A stretch of 64,000 nt of DNA from Vishniacozyma victoriae (GCA_017654735.1 JADPYG010000004.1:1-64000); one strand, 5' to 3'. Positions 24,037 through 36,411 are shown, counted from the stretch's first letter. The notes: generated by a model from the sequence alone, not told the origin. Numbers and translations are program-made.

Positions 24037-25020
24037 TTATACGACGATTCCCAGATCCCTCATTTCAGCGCCCATTCCCCTATTTTCCGTCCCTATACCC
24101 CTAGTCTCGGGTCCTAATCCCCTAGTCTCCTGCCCCAATACCCTGCCGTCTCCCAAACCTCTCGGCTCTCTCCAAGACCACTCGCTGTGCATACTATCGT
24201 CTGATCCCTTCCTTCTCATTGCTCGAACACTTGCGTCCTTGTCTATCCCCTTCCCGCTGCGACCCGACGGAGGGTACATCACGGAGCCCCTGTCGCCAGT
24301 ATCCGGAGCAAAGGTCACGCTTGGTGATGCAGACGCCAAAGGTCTTCTCGTCGGCTGCATCGGCAGGGTCAAGCTGGCTAATGTTGGAGTCGACCCAGAA
24401 GGAGCGACGGTCGATCCGGCGAGGGTGAATGTAGATGCGTTGGGAGCAGGCGGATCTAAAGGATTTGGATTGCTGTGTGGTAGCGCGCGACCCAATTGAG
24501 CCTGAGCAATGTGACCGATTTGAGGACTGGAATCGTAGCTCATCGTGGTCGGTTTGGTTGATTTAGTCGACAAGGAGGCGTCGGACGTTGAATTGCGTTT
24601 CAGCTTCTTGGGCGACAATAGTGATGCCGAAGCCGCATTGGACGCGGTTCGCGATAGCGCGTTCGAATGACAAGGTGACGCAGGGTGACTAGGTGGGATC
24701 GGTTTCGTACTGGCATTATCGTCCATTTCCGTCTGACGAGAGATTTGTGAATCGGATCGAGACATGAAGCTTGACTGGACGGCAGATACGGGACGCTGCA
24801 AAGCCATAGATGGATAAGGGTTGTTCTTGACTCTTGTCTGGTGTAATTTCGCTTGTTCCATTTCATGCGTTGACGGTCCTAATTCGCCGGGAATAGTCGC
24901 TCGTCTACTGCCCGTTCCCAACTTGCGCGACAACCATCCTAGCAATTCCCTCTTGTTGTCCTTCTTTGGATGGGGGTGATGGGCACTAGCGTATGCCTCT
25001 GCCTGACTTGCTGGCGGCAT
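24037..25020 (-). CDS. disordered Ser/Pro-rich protein with C-terminal heptad repeats
   Basis: A single uninterrupted frame of 327 codons from ATG 25020 (MPPASQAEAYASAHHPHPKK), which is unusual in this intron-rich window. Near the start is a basic amphipathic patch (KRELLGWLSRKLGTGSRR). The remainder is Ser/Thr/Pro-rich and probably unstructured. The C-terminus has short tandem units of the form (T/N)RG(L/I/M)G(P/T/A)E, between roughly 24050 and 24150. No domain is recognised. It converges on DPM1 with 96 bp between the two stops. The codon pattern and length make a real gene likely; its function is unknown. Confidence 0.6.
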   Translation of the reverse strand: MPPASQAEAYASAHHPHPKKDNKRELLGWLSRKLGTGSRRATIPGELGPSTHEMEQAKLHQTRVKNNPYPSMALQRPVSAVQSSFMSRSDSQISRQTEMDDNASTKPIPPSHPASPCHSNALSRTASNAASASLLSPKKLKRNSTSDASLSTKSTKPTTMSYDSSPQIGHIAQAQLGRALPHSNPNPLDPPAPNASTFTLAGSTVAPSGSTPTLASLTLPMQPTRRPLASASPSVTFAPDTGDRGSVMYPPSGRSGKGIDKDASVRAMRRKGSDDSMHSEWSWREPRGLGDGRVLGQETRGLGPETRGIGTENRGMGAEMRDLGIVV

Positions 25021-25390
25021 TGCGCTGTTGAAGAGTACGAGTAAGGTGAAAGGAGGAAATCAATCAATACCTTGACGCGGTGCCTGAGCATGAATTAGCA
25101 GTGGCTAGCCCGTCGGCCATGATCGCGACTTTGCATCAGCACCTTTGAAACTGATCGAGGGAATTATGATGCACGCAAGTGTAAAGGTCTTAGCAAGTGA
25201 GCGGCTTCATGCATACGTATCTATCCATGCATCATGAAGACAGAGTGATTGTAAGCTGCGAGTTGAACCCTTTGGAAACCACGTGACCAACCCACTCTAC
25301 CCTGAAATTCAACATCCAGCCTTTGCTTTCAACCGTCATTCATACAACTGTTCATCCATCAAACATTCCCACAACAATCACACACCACGC
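25021..25390. other. divergent intergenic spacer
   Basis: 370 bp between the starts of two unknown genes. It has CA-rich tracts near 25340-25390 just before the plus-strand ATG. No further gene or known element was seen. Confidence 0.4.
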
Positions 25391-26311
25391 ATGCCATCCT
25401 CATCCTACGCACCACTTGCGGACGAGGTCAATCCTCCATTCAGTAAAAGTACACCCGCACCTATAGTGACACGCTCCGGCACGATTACCTACCGGCAAGA
25501 AGATGAACGCGACTTGGGTGAAATGCCTCGTTTTTCGAGGTACGATAAAGGAAAAGGCAAGGAGAGGGCGTGGGATGTAGAGCAAGGACAGGAACGATTA
25601 CAAGAGACCCAATCCTACCCACCCATCAGCTCGGAAGAGGAGGATGAGCGCCGCATACAAGCAGTGAGTCAATTACTTGAAATACAGTCCACTGACGACA
25701 GAACCTCTCGCGCTTGGCCGCTCGTGATCAAGCAGAAAGAAAAATAAGATCATCACGACTTTTCCCACGTCCAACCTCACTGCGACCCGAGTCTACTCAT
25801 AATGGCTGGAATAATGGAGAGGTACGTGTTTGCAGAGTGACGTAGCTGAAACAAGGTCCCCTATGGTTCGCCCAGACAATTGACAATCAAACCACCCGAC
25901 CGATCAGGTGCGAATTCACCTGCGACGCCCACATCCCCTTCCAATGCCGCTATTGGACTAATGAACGGTCATGCTCGGCAATCCACCTCGTCACCTCGAC
26001 CTGATGATATACAAGGCAAACCCTCAAATAAATACGCCAATCCTTTCCTACATCGTTCATCCGCTTCCATTCACACCGACGCAAATTCTCCCGACCCAGG
26101 ATTCGACTATGCTGGACCTGCATGGAATGGTGGAGCAGCAGCAGCTGAGGAGGGTAATGCCAACGGCACCGATGCCGGACAAAGTCGACTGCGGAAAGTC
26201 TTGCCTGATAAATGGTGGAAAGCGCTTTGCGCGTGGGGATCAGACTTGGACGGTGGGCATGATAATCAGGATGATGGAGGACAAGCTGGACGAACGAATC
26301 CCTTTGAGTAG
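25391..26311 (+). CDS. small disordered protein, unknown
   Basis: A three-exon model. Exon 1 starts at ATG 25391 (MPSSSYAPLADEVNPPF) and ends with EEEDERRIQA before GTGAGT. Exon 2 encodes NLSRLAARDQAERKIRSSRL and ends in NNGE. Exon 3, after the acceptor ACAAG near 25856, encodes VPYGSPRQLTIKPPDRSG and a Ser/Pro/Asn-rich stretch, then WWKALCAWGSDLDG and a NPFE end at 26311. The protein is about 275 residues, polar and mostly unstructured, with one basic helix and one Trp-rich patch. I do not recognise it. The consistent phases across two introns support a real gene. Confidence 0.55.
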
Positions 26312-26557
26312 TTGTACAACCATACACATATATACACGTTTGCGATATAATGCATCAATACCTTTGATTCTTTCTCTAATGCATAGATAGTCTAAGTCTC
26401 TGTTGCTCTATAATGGGTTAACGGAATCAAATATAACCGTCGCTCATGACCGGATAGTGAGTGTTGCATCAGACATCAGCTACTACCACCTGTTCTCTAT
26501 ATTCAATCGCACACTACAGCGAAGGGATACATCGCAGCATTCACATCATTCAAAATC

Positions 26558-27160
26558 ATGTCGGCAGCTATGGACGTAGATCAGCCAGGAGGAGGAGGTG
26601 ACAAAAAGCAGCGATTCGAAGTAAAGAAGGTAAGCTCAGACTCGTAATCTCACTTCCTTGGCTGATCATTAGTGGAACGCCGTAGCTCTATGGGCTTGGG
26701 GTATGTCACCATTTGGCGATGGGGACTGATGTTAGATATCGTCGTTGATAACTGCGCTATCTGCCGAAATCATATTATGGATCTTTGTAAGTTGGACGAA
26801 TTGATCGCGATGATACATCTGACGAACAGGTATTGAATGTCAAGCAAATCAGGGAGCAGAGAGTGAAGGTGAGCACAAGTTGATGGCTCTGTGGACTTAT
26901 GCTGACAATCAGGCTGTACGGTAGCATGGGGAATGTGCAATGTAAGCTTACCCGTGTGTTGCGTCGGTGTAAGCTGACAATCAGCACGCTTTCCACTTTC
27001 ACTGTATATCCCGATGGCTCAAGACACGACACGGTAAGTCTCTGTCTCACAATCACAGGATCTAGCTAACCAGCAGTGTGCCCACTTGACAAGTATGTCC
27101 ATACCTCGTACCCTACTGATCCACAGTCGAGAATGGGAACTCCAAAAATACGGAAAGTAA
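26558..27160 (+). CDS. RBX1: RING-box protein of cullin-RING E3 ligases
   Basis: The RING subunit that recruits E2 enzymes to cullins and promotes NEDD8 transfer. The protein is nearly identical to human RBX1: [10 protein letters not shown], then [79 protein letters not shown]. All RING zinc ligands are present, including the final Asp of PLDN. About 105 residues, the usual length. Eight exons are packed into 603 bp with introns of about 36-50 nt. Every junction falls at a position that restores the conserved sequence, so this gene is also a good guide to the splice signals of this organism. Confidence 0.97.
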
Positions 27161-27273
27161 CGATTGTACGCGACATCGAGATCGAGACTGGAAGGAGGCC
27201 AGGCGTCATTGAGCGCCATGTACAAATAGATCATCATGAAATGGACGGGACGCATGTATACATTAGACTCCCC

Positions 27274-28478
27274 TTATATTGGTATTTTGCTCGGCCGCTC
27301 AACTACTTTCTCCTTGGCCGCTTGGATATCTAGTCGCTTGGTACTATTACTCCATTCTCCCTTTTCAAATCTCCCTTCCTCACGCTCCACCTCCACTCCC
27401 AGAGCTCGAATGCTATCCTGCAGCGCTTCGCATATTCGTATACGAAAGTCTTTCTCTGTCGCATCTGCACTTGAATCTCGGATCGCCCCCTTGGTCGACC
27501 CTTGTTCCGTTTCCAACCCTCCAACTCCCCTGTGCTTTTTCGAGATCTTCTTCCATTCTTCCACCAGAGGCTGGATCTTTGATGTCAAGGATTCTCCAAT
27601 GGTAATGCTGACATTCCCTCCTGCTCGCGGTATAGGTCTAGGCCAGCCCCGTGTCTCTGGCATGAGGGTATCGAAACGAGAAATCCACATGGGAATAATC
27701 TCAGGCATCTCCTCAGCTTCCATGATGATACGAGCACTACCGTTAGCCTGAACTTGCTCAAGTCGACTCACACTCCCCATTTGAATCTGACCAGTCCGCC
27801 TTCTGGGTTGATTGTGATTTGGTTAATCTTGCCCTCGGGGAAGATATGTATCTATCATAAGCGCTTGACAATGAGGTTGACCTACCCATTCACCAGCTTC
27901 TACCAGCTTTATAGCCTTGTCGACTGCTGGCTGGAATATACCTCCTCCTCTTATCGTATCAATGACTTGACCATTTTCAAAAAATCGCGAGAATAATCGA
28001 TTCGTAAACATGATGTCCGATGCTGCTATTTAGCATCCACTACGCGCAGCATGACTTACCACCTAATGTCCACCTGTTCATCCTAGATACCCTCGATGGT
28101 CCCGCTAATGGAGAGAAGTGAGACGTCGGCAACATGCCCCACATCTTTTCATCAGCCATCGCCTTGTACAGACTCAGAAACATACAAGAGGATCGTCAAC
28201 GACAGAATTGTGATTGCAAACTCCTCATCAGCCACTCCCACATCCATGCACTCACTGGTAACTATCCCCCTCCTCTTCAATTTCGGTTTCTCTTGTACAT
28301 TGTCCACCAATTTGCCTTTGCCCTTCTTCCACGACAACTCCAAATCCGGCTCCTTCAAGGCATTCAATAAAATGGGTAGACCGCGAACATCGAATTTCTT
28401 GGCTAGCCATTTCACCACCAGCTTCGAGCCTAATCCTATAGTGGATAGAGTCAAGGCTGAACCCAGTGTCCTCCCCAT
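27274..28478 (-). CDS. TAZ1: tafazzin, cardiolipin transacylase
   Basis: Remodels cardiolipin acyl chains in mitochondrial membranes. The ATG at 28478 opens MGRTLGSALTLSTIGLGSKL, a hydrophobic N-terminus. The acyltransferase HX4D motif is NHNSVVDDPL, reached after an intron, followed by MWGMLP and MNRWTLGASDIMFTN. Next comes GQVIDTIRGGGIFQPAVDKA, then a His-Ile-Phe-Pro-Glu-Gly-type segment split by an intron (VNINPEGG, FKWGVSR), and MPEIIPMWISRFDTLMPE, a family hallmark. The C-terminus is helical and charged, ending at 27274. It converges on RBX1 with 113 bp between the stops and is followed by VPS34 on the same strand. Confidence 0.88.
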
Positions 28479-28642
28479 GCCAGTCCCGAATGCGCTGCTT
28501 GATGTATATGTAATTTATGTAATGTACTCGACAATGTACCAACTTTTCTGAATTCCAGCGATCCAACTCCCGTGCCTGAGATACCGTACACGTTCATGGG
28601 CAATGATGTTCATCATACAACAGAAGCTCTGTAATCTACAAT

Positions 28643-31600
28643 CTAATCCCTCAGATACTGGGCCCAGTCGTGAATACGATCAAACACCACCGTCAGGTAC
28701 GAGGTATCGTTCAACAGCACCTCAAATTGTTTAATAGCATCCTCCTCGCTCAAATCAAGCATGAACTTCTCTTGCACCTTCCCATCAGCTCTTGTGCATG
28801 CTAATGACTCACTTTCCAAACAGCTTTATCCGGCTCCAGCTGAATATCCTGGATACCAGCATTGACCATCAGGGCAAACAAGTTGAGAATCAGATTCGCA
28901 TTCTTCCTCAATCCGATGAAAGCCGTATAGCAGAGTGACTGAAATCGGGCATAGTGGGATGATGCGGTACCGCCCATTGCGTCCACCATTTCCTTGCAGA
29001 CCTTGACAGGCGGCGGGTAGGGTTTAGGATCTCGACCGAGGATATATCCAAAGTCGACGTGGAAGAAGTGACCTGGGATCAGTTTTGCTCACACCTACAG
29101 GGACGTACCGTCAGGGGCAAGCATCAAGTTGTCCAGATGACGATCACCAACTCCGAGTACGTACGTCAGGACTGAATAGCCAGCTATCATCAGCTCAATC
29201 TTGTGGATGTGACGTACCACATGATCGGACAAACGTATCCAGTACTCCAGCCTCGATACCATACGATCCCAAAGCGCCATCATCGGCATGCTCAAGCCGC
29301 AAGTAATTCTGTAAATTCCCATGTTCGGCCACAATCGCAGCAAGACTCTTGCTAGGTACAAACTGGATCATACCCTCTGTAGTCGACGTCGCCAGAGCGC
29401 TGTACGGACTAGCAAGAGCGCTAGTCGGACTCAGGCGCAGGTCAAGATTCTCTTTTCGTAGTAATCGGTCCATAAGCGTGAAAAGTTGAATGACGAGCTG
29501 ATCCTGCCGAAGATCGTCTCCGTTCTTGAATATAACGGGATAGTCTGGAGTAATCATGATCTCCTCAGACTCCATCTCGGTCGTCTCGAACCAGAGTAGC
29601 AAGGGGTATAAGTTGGATTTGAAGACGGACGATTTCTCGGCAGCGATAGATGTGACGGCGATACGAGCATCGAGGGGAAGAGGTAAAGGCGCTGGAAGGG
29701 GTGATAGGTTGTTTTTGCTATCGCCAATAAAGTGCCGGAGCTTTTCTATCTTTTTCGATCTTGCATCTTTCGAGCCTCGGATTTCCTTGGCTCGTGCTGA
29801 GAGTAGCTCGACGAGTTCTCCTTGTCGCCGAAGAATGTCCCGCTCCGCAATGCCTTTCTCGGTCTGACGTCAGTTTACGTCTCTCGCCCCTGACTGCAAC
29901 GGGATCTCACCTCGGACAGCTTCTGCATGAACCGAAAAGCCACTTTCGCGTAAGCCTTGCCGACGGGCGAGCGAGTATCGCACTCGATCATAAGATACCA
30001 ATGGAAGCTTGTTCCCAGAAGTGGGTTTGCGACACTCCGATCAATGAGGAATTGGGATAGACCGCTATCATCCTCCTCGACGACTTTACGTTTCTTGCGT
30101 GTCTCGGCGCCGTTCTCGAATCGGAGAGCTTGGACAAGCTGCAACAGGTACAGCAAAAGCTCCTGCAATGTCAGCTTCTGCCCAACCCGCAGAGATTCGA
30201 AACTCACATCATCATCTGCCCGCTCCAGTCGCTTGACGGCAAAGGCTCGGACTCGTTTATCGGTGAACCCAGGGCCGAGCAGTTCGAGCGCATCATCCAC
30301 TCCGACTTCCTGACCCCAGAGCGGCAGTAGCTTCTCGACAGCTTGCTTACTTTCCACCGGGTCGGCCCAGGTAACGCATTTGAGGAATTTCGTAAGTGAT
30401 CTGGGCGTACGTGAGAGCGAGTATCGGAATTTCCAAAGTAAATCCTTGTCCAGAGCGGAGAGTGATGCTGTTGGGGGTAGTCTGAATATTTCCTATTATC
30501 AGTTCGGCTCGCACATGGTACTTACATTCAATCGATCACGATCTACAGGACCAGGTTTGAGATCCTTGCCCTCATCACCCAGTCTCTGACTACGTAGTAG
30601 TTTTCGATGCTTGGTCTCTATTGGATTCTCACGCCAGGCATCTGGATCATAGGTTCGCCAGAGGTGAGGATCTGTCGAAAGCATGTTGGGCGGAATGCCA
30701 GAAAGCGTAGGAGGTGGGTTCGTTGGTGGTAGTAGAGGTACAGGTGGTTGGGGAATTTGTCCTTCCTGAACATCAGTACTGCTTCAGCCGACTGAAATGG
30801 ACTGACCTGCTCGGAGAATACAACTGGGAAATCGAACCTCGGTAAATCTACATACAGGTAGAGTCGGTCCGATATTGCAGATTCTCGCTGATGTACCTGC
30901 TCAATCTGCCTGAAAGCCAGTCGGTCGAGCCAGTCGACTTTGGGAATATCTCCTCGCTCGTGATCTTTCATCAACTACTCATCAGCTTTATACTTCTCTT
31001 AAACCCACCTCTTCCAGGCGTCCCATTTCGTCTGCGTCTTCTGGAGTCTCGCTCGGAGTTGTAGTTTGCACAGCTGGATCTGCTTCCTTGTCGCGATGTA
31101 TACGGAGCCGTTGCTGGCCTCGTTTTAGGGTTCTACAGTCAGTAAAGGGAGTCATTGAGGGGCTTACCTTTTGGAGGTGAATAAACTCATGGTCGACCCG
31201 CCAACCGGAACAGGTCTTCCCGGACCCCGAACATTCCATATCGTGAATGTCAACTGCGAGCTGAGGAGAAGCGAATTGTACGAGATGGGTAGAGTGATGA
31301 CATGATTCCATGTATAAGACTTGTTGAACTCTTTCCATGGTGTCCGGAAAGGCATAGTGTACTCTTTCCCGTCCGTCCACAGCTGACAGCTGATGTATAG
31401 GTCCGAGAGCCCACTGGGGTCAGTTAATTGTTTTACATGAAGCTTACCCATTTGATGGTCCCGCATGTGGTATTGTGCGATCATCTAGGGCGTCTGTATA
31501 TGATCCTCGGGGTATGCGGCCCTCGAGCGATGTTCTATTTGTCAGAACCATGTGAAGGTGTTTAGACATACATCTTGACAGTTACATTCGGCTTTAGATC

Positions 31601-31651
31601 ACACAATCTCGCAAAGGAGTAATCCTTGTCCCTTGATGCTTCGCCCTGCAT
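28643..31651 (-). CDS. VPS34: class III phosphatidylinositol 3-kinase
   Basis: Makes PI3P for autophagy and endosomal sorting, in complex with VPS15 and Beclin. Domains in order: an N-terminal C2 domain ([36 protein letters not shown]), a helical PIK domain ([34 protein letters not shown] exon), and the kinase domain. The kinase domain has [55 protein letters not shown] and the C-terminal helix ending WAQYLRD, with TAG at 28645-28643. The start is ATG 31651 ([19 protein letters not shown]). Introns are frequent and short. It is head-to-head with NOP14, 214 bp apart. Confidence 0.93.
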
Positions 31652-31865
31652 GATTGATGGACTTGTTTGAGATATACTAGCGGTACATCTGGGCTGTACA
31701 ATCTACAGTACTGGCGAGATAGTTGCTTAGAGTGTAGCGTCACTCCGCCGGAGGGTATCTTCGGACATCCATCACATCTCCGTACATGCTCGTTCCTGGC
31801 AATCAGTATTTTATCAGTAGTCTCTACTCTGTCCACTATACACCTTCACCTAGTCTACAACGAAG
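31652..31865. promoter_or_regulatory. bidirectional promoter VPS34/NOP14
   Basis: A 214-bp spacer between divergent start codons, so both promoters must overlap here. It has a pyrimidine-rich tract before NOP14 (cttcacctagtctacaacg). No TATA box was recognised. Confidence 0.5.
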
Positions 31866-34805
31866 ATGGCAGGCTCACAGCTTACTCAGCTCAAGTCGGC
31901 ATTGACAAACGCTGGTCTAGGTCGAAAATCGTTTTCGAAAAAGGAGAAAAAGGCATTCAAGAAAGGTGGCGCGAGAGAGACGGATCGAGCAAAGACACTG
32001 CAGAAGCTGGAGGACATCAAGCGAGGATTGAACAAGTTTGATCATACCGAAACCAGGGTGAGCTGATTTGAATGGGTTGAATCATCATGAGCTGACCATC
32101 AGCTTAAACACGATGTCGGTGGAAGACAGCTTAAGGGTGTAACTGGAAACCCCAGTACGGCAAAACAGGCCGGTCTTGAAAAACGAAAAGCACAGCTCCT
32201 TACCGAACATCAATCACGAGATCATAGGGGAACATTCCAAGATCGACGATTCGGTGAAGCAGACCCCAACATGACATTGGAGGACCGAATGCTGGAGCGA
32301 TATACTCGAGAACGTCAACGAGGTCAGGGCAAGAAAGGTCTTTTCAATTTAGAAGAAGGGGATGATGATTTGGATGATATGGATGATGGCAATGCTCTTG
32401 GTGGATTGACACATGGTGGACGAAGTGTGCTTGATTTACCTGGGGACGATTTCATGTTGCAGGGTCTGAATGATCCTGATGATCCCGAGGAGAAACATAT
32501 CGATAGGCGTACGGTCCAGAGGAATCACTTTGGTGGTTTCGAGGAGAAACCCGAGGACGAGGAGGAACTGGTGAGTCTTTCGCTGCATACCTGCAGACAC
32601 GTACTAATGTTTAGCCCGAGAGGAAGAAATCAAAACAAGAAGTCATGGCCGAAGTTATGGCTAAGAGTAAAAGTTACAAAGCCGAGCGACAACATCAGAA
32701 CGATCTCGATGCCGACCTCCGAGACGAGCTTGATGGCGATATCAACGACCTACGAGCTTTACTCAACGAAGCTCCAGCCGAGGAAGTCAGCTTCCGACGT
32801 CAAGTGTCCGGCAAGGACGATGCCGAGTATGGCCAGTTTGTACGAGAACTAGCTTTCGAAGCTAGGGCGAAACCCAAGGATCGAACCAAGACTGAGGATG
32901 AGCTTGCGATTGAAGAGAAGGAACGATTGGAAAAGGCAGAAGCCAAGCGACTTCGTCGAATGAGGGGCGAAGAGAGCGAGGATGAGGATAGTCGGGGAAA
33001 GAAGAGGAAGGTGGATGATCGAAGGGAGGCGGATGATCTTGGAGATGATTTCTTGGATGAGGATGAGGAGGATCTTCTAGGACCTGGATTGACCAGAGAA
33101 GGTCTCGAGAAGATGGGTGCCGACAAGGCGGCTGCTGCTGCTGCGGAGGAGGATGATGAAGATGAGGATGATGATGAAGACGAGGAGGAGGATGGGGATG
33201 ATGAAGATGGAAGTGATGTCGAGGACGACGATGACGATGAGGAGGATGCAAGCGACATGGACGACCTTGACGAGGCATCAGAGGCCGGATCGGACGAAGA
33301 GATCGACTTGGTCAAGAAGAGGAAACGATCGTCTGCCCCAAAGATTACCGAAATCCCATACACCTTCATCTGCCCTGCTACCATCGACGAACTCGAGGAC
33401 ATAATGGAGCCGCTGGACGATTCTGCCATCCCAACGGTCGTACAGCGTATACGTGCGATTCACCACCCAAGTCTGGCACAGGGGAACAAAGAGAAACTTC
33501 AGGTAAGTTGGCGACCTCTCACACCTGCGCTTGGCTGATGCTCAGACATTCTTTGGTGTCCTTCTCGACTACACGTTGGTCCTAGCTTCCCGCCCACAAC
33601 CTGCCTTTTCGGCTATCTCATCGCTGGTCCCCCACTTGATCGCTTTGGTGAAGATGAACCCAATCACCGCCGCTGCTCACTTTATCGGTAAAGTCACTCT
33701 GATGCAAAAGAACCTTTCCCGAGGACTGGCTCGAGGAGCAACTCGTCTCGACTCCAAGACGTACCCCGGTGCCCCCGAGTTGGTGATTTTACGTCTGATC
33801 GGCTCGATTTGGTCGACTAGTGATTTCTCACATCCAGTGGTAGCTCCTTCGATCCTCTTGATGGGACAATACTTGAGTCACGGAAGAATCAGGCAGACTT
33901 CGGATATCGCTTCTGGCTTGATGCTGTGCTCCCTACTTGTCCAGGTACGCATTTGTTGAATGAAAGAGATAAGTGCTAATATCCAGTTCGAGTATGAATC
34001 AAAGCGATTCCTGCCCGAGGCGATCAATTTCCTTGCCGGATCCATCGTCGCTCTTCTACCCCGTCGCAAAGACAGTCCATCTGTTCCCTTCCCCGATCTC
34101 GTCGCCGCCGCCGCTAGCAGCATTTTACACATCACCACTGCTAGTACACCCGCAGAGCTCGCAGATCTAGCTACCATGCTATCCTCCGACAGCGAGCAGT
34201 CAAAGGCAGATCTGCTATCGACGGCACTGCGTCTCATCGAAACTGTTGCTGCTCTGTACTCGTCATCGCCTGCCTTCATCGAGTCTTTCCAGCCGATGCT
34301 ACAGGTCGTTCAGTCTTCGAGGACCGCCAAGCTCTCTGATGCTCTGAAGGTAAGTCAATCCCTCTAAGAATGAAAGGATTTGAGAGCTAATCAACAGCAA
34401 CGAGTATCCACCACAGCCAAGACCCTTTCGCGCATGCTCAACCTCGCCATCACCTCCCGTCAACCCCTCGCTCTTCAAGCCCACAAGCCCGTCCCTATCG
34501 CAAGTCACGCACCAAAATTCGAGGAAGGCTATCAGCCCGGCAAGCGATACGACCCCGATGCCGAGAGAAATGCAGCAAGCAAACTCAAAGCTCAATACAA
34601 GCAAGAACGAAAAGGTGCTATTCGAGAATTACGAAAAGACAATCGATTCCTGGCTGGCGAAAAGGCAAGAGATCAAGCAGAAAAGGATCGCGAGTACACT
34701 GCCAAGATGCGTCGTGCAGAGGGATCCATCACTGTGGAGAGGGCGGAAGAGAAGGAGATGGAGCGAGAGAAGGCAAGAGAAAAGAGGCGAGCTGGACGAG
34801 GATGA
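31866..34805 (+). CDS. NOP14: nucleolar complex protein Nop14, 18S rRNA processing
   Basis: A component of the small-subunit processome. The N-terminus MAGSQLTQLKSALTNAGLG, then KGGARETDRAKTLQKLEDIK, and LEKRKAQLLTEHQSRDHRGTF with DRRFGEADPNMTLEDRMLER are the family's opening. An acidic run follows around 33130-33300, almost pure Asp/Glu with a few Gly. The middle has IPYTFICPATIDELEDIM, then helical repeats (ISSLVPHLIALVKMNPITA). The C-terminus is PKFEEGYQPGKRYDPDAERN and a very basic/charged helix ending REKRRAGRG, with the stop at 34805. All conserved Nop14 blocks are seen in order. Introns interrupt at 32056, 32573, 33503, 33950 and 34351 (approximate). Confidence 0.93.
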
Positions 34806-34863
34806 TCTTTGTATCAAGTTTGACCATTATTATACGTATACATTGCCCACATTTGCATCTACT

Positions 34864-36411
34864 TTACTTTGCCTCGTACAAGCTGCCAGAACCAAATACA
34901 CCCCTCGGACCAGCGGTCTTGACCCTAGCCCTATTCATAATCCCGCTTGCAGGTTTACTTCCTCGCTCGTGGCCGCAGTTCTCACATGCTGCGCTAGAGA
35001 GTGTACCAGACGTTACAGCTTCAAGCGCTAGCCTGAGTTCCCTGACTTGGGCTTCGAGTTCGTAGACTTGGAGTTGGTGGGCCTTTTTGGCATTAGCAAG
35101 TCGATTCTCGGCTTCGGCAGCAGCTAGTCGGTAGCTTTCGACATCGTCATTCTGTGCAGAGGACGTCAAGGTCGAGAGTGAAGGAGAAGCCTGTGGGCTT
35201 GCCGCAGCAAAGTATTGATCGGGTAGATGGCGAGAGATGTTCATGGAGACTGGGCGGAGTTGTAGAAGCGGTTGCTGCAGGGTTTGCGTGGGATGCATCT
35301 CTTCAGGTGCAGCCGCCGAGGAGCTATGGTCAAGACCAGCTAGAATCTCGGAATAAGCCTGAGAAGACTCCACCGACCGATAGCCAGTATCAGGCGAAAG
35401 GGGTTCTCTACGATCCTGGGATCGTTTCGTTTTAGGCGTTTTGTTGAGGAATTTCATAATTCCCGACTTCTTATTCTTGAGTCGTTGAGACTGAGGAGGG
35501 GAAGGTACAGCGGGTACGGGTATAGGCTCGACGACTGCCCGCATACGCCTCGTTTCATGAGGTGTGCGACTACGATCTCGTTCGCGTTGTTGGGCGTCGG
35601 CGAGGGAGATGAGGCTGAAATTGGGCGATGCCGAGGCTACTACCGGTTGACGCCCTACTGGTGGCTGTAGACTGGGATCCGACATGGGTGTAGACAAAAC
35701 CGCGAATGAGAATGGCTGTGATATAGTAGGTCGATTATCTCGGTTGCTAGCTTTTGGAGTGCATCTGTTGTCGTTGTACTGCTGTCCTGGGTCGGGTCCT
35801 GTACCAGAAAGGAATTCAGGCCATTGTTGATTCCTATGTTGTCTTTTAGGTTGATCCCCATCAAAGGGATCGAGGAGAGTGGGTGATTTATGTGGAGTCT
35901 CGATATCGTTTGAAATATCGGAAGAGGAGTTACTCGTAGAGCTAAGGGCGATTGAGACGGCAGATGCCGAATCGAAAAAATGTCGACTCGTGACTGTTTG
36001 TAATTGTGCACTGCTCGTATCGGAGAAAGAGGACGTTGCGGTTGTACTAGTCGTCAAGCCAGAACTAGAAGGTAAGGCAGATAAATGTTGACGAAGGCTC
36101 TCGGCGTGGAGAGCATCCTTCTCCTTGATTCCAATCCTGGTCTTGACTTTGTCTTTGACCTTGAGTGAAAGACCAGTCATGGTGGTTGTTCGTGACCAAG
36201 TATCGTCATCCCACGATACGTCTTCGTATCGCCTCACTTTGGGACCCGAAGCGACAGACATCCGGTGACCGATAGGTTCGGGAGATACGAGTGGGCTCAT
36301 TTCAGTCTCGGTGACTAGTCGCCTGCGAGCGAGTCGTGGAGAGATGGGAGCAGGAGAGTGGTCATGGTACGAGTAGACCGAGGCGCAAGAGTAGTCGCAG
36401 GAGGGTGCCAT
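34864..36411 (-). CDS. disordered protein with C-terminal coiled coil and CxxCGH
   Basis: A single frame of 515 codons from ATG 36411 (MAPSCDYSCASVYSYHDHSP) without introns. It is Ser/Thr/Pro-rich for 400 residues, with a charged basic patch (GLSLKVKDKVKTRIGIKEKD) and a Lys-rich segment (KNKKSGIMKFLNKTPKTKR). The C-terminal coiled coil (SYRLAAAEAENRLANAKKAH; VYELEAQVRELRLALEAVTS) is followed by ACENCGHERG, half a zinc-finger-like pair. I do not recognise the family; similar layouts occur in cell-polarity or cytoskeletal adaptors. Its upstream region holds a threefold repeated motif (see 36427-36540). It converges on NOP14, with only about 60 bp between the stops. Confidence 0.65.
   Translation of the reverse strand: MAPSCDYSCASVYSYHDHSPAPISPRLARRRLVTETEMSPLVSPEPIGHRMSVASGPKVRRYEDVSWDDDTWSRTTTMTGLSLKVKDKVKTRIGIKEKDALHAESLRQHLSALPSSSGLTTSTTATSSFSDTSSAQLQTVTSRHFFDSASAVSIALSSTSNSSSDISNDIETPHKSPTLLDPFDGDQPKRQHRNQQWPEFLSGTGPDPGQQYNDNRCTPKASNRDNRPTISQPFSFAVLSTPMSDPSLQPPVGRQPVVASASPNFSLISLADAQQRERDRSRTPHETRRMRAVVEPIPVPAVPSPPQSQRLKNKKSGIMKFLNKTPKTKRSQDRREPLSPDTGYRSVESSQAYSEILAGLDHSSSAAAPEEMHPTQTLQQPLLQLRPVSMNISRHLPDQYFAAASPQASPSLSTLTSSAQNDDVESYRLAAAEAENRLANAKKAHQLQVYELEAQVRELRLALEAVTSGTLSSAACENCGHERGSKPASGIMNRARVKTAGPRGVFGSGSLYEAK

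Noticed and set aside
27236..27751. 171-codon plus-strand frame
   Set aside because: It is antisense to the tafazzin exon that carries the conserved PMWISRFDTLMPE motif.
32800..33429. 209-codon Ser-rich frame on the minus strand
   Set aside because: It is the complement of the Asp/Glu-rich GAT/GAG stretch of NOP14, which gives runs of Ser; no own signals.
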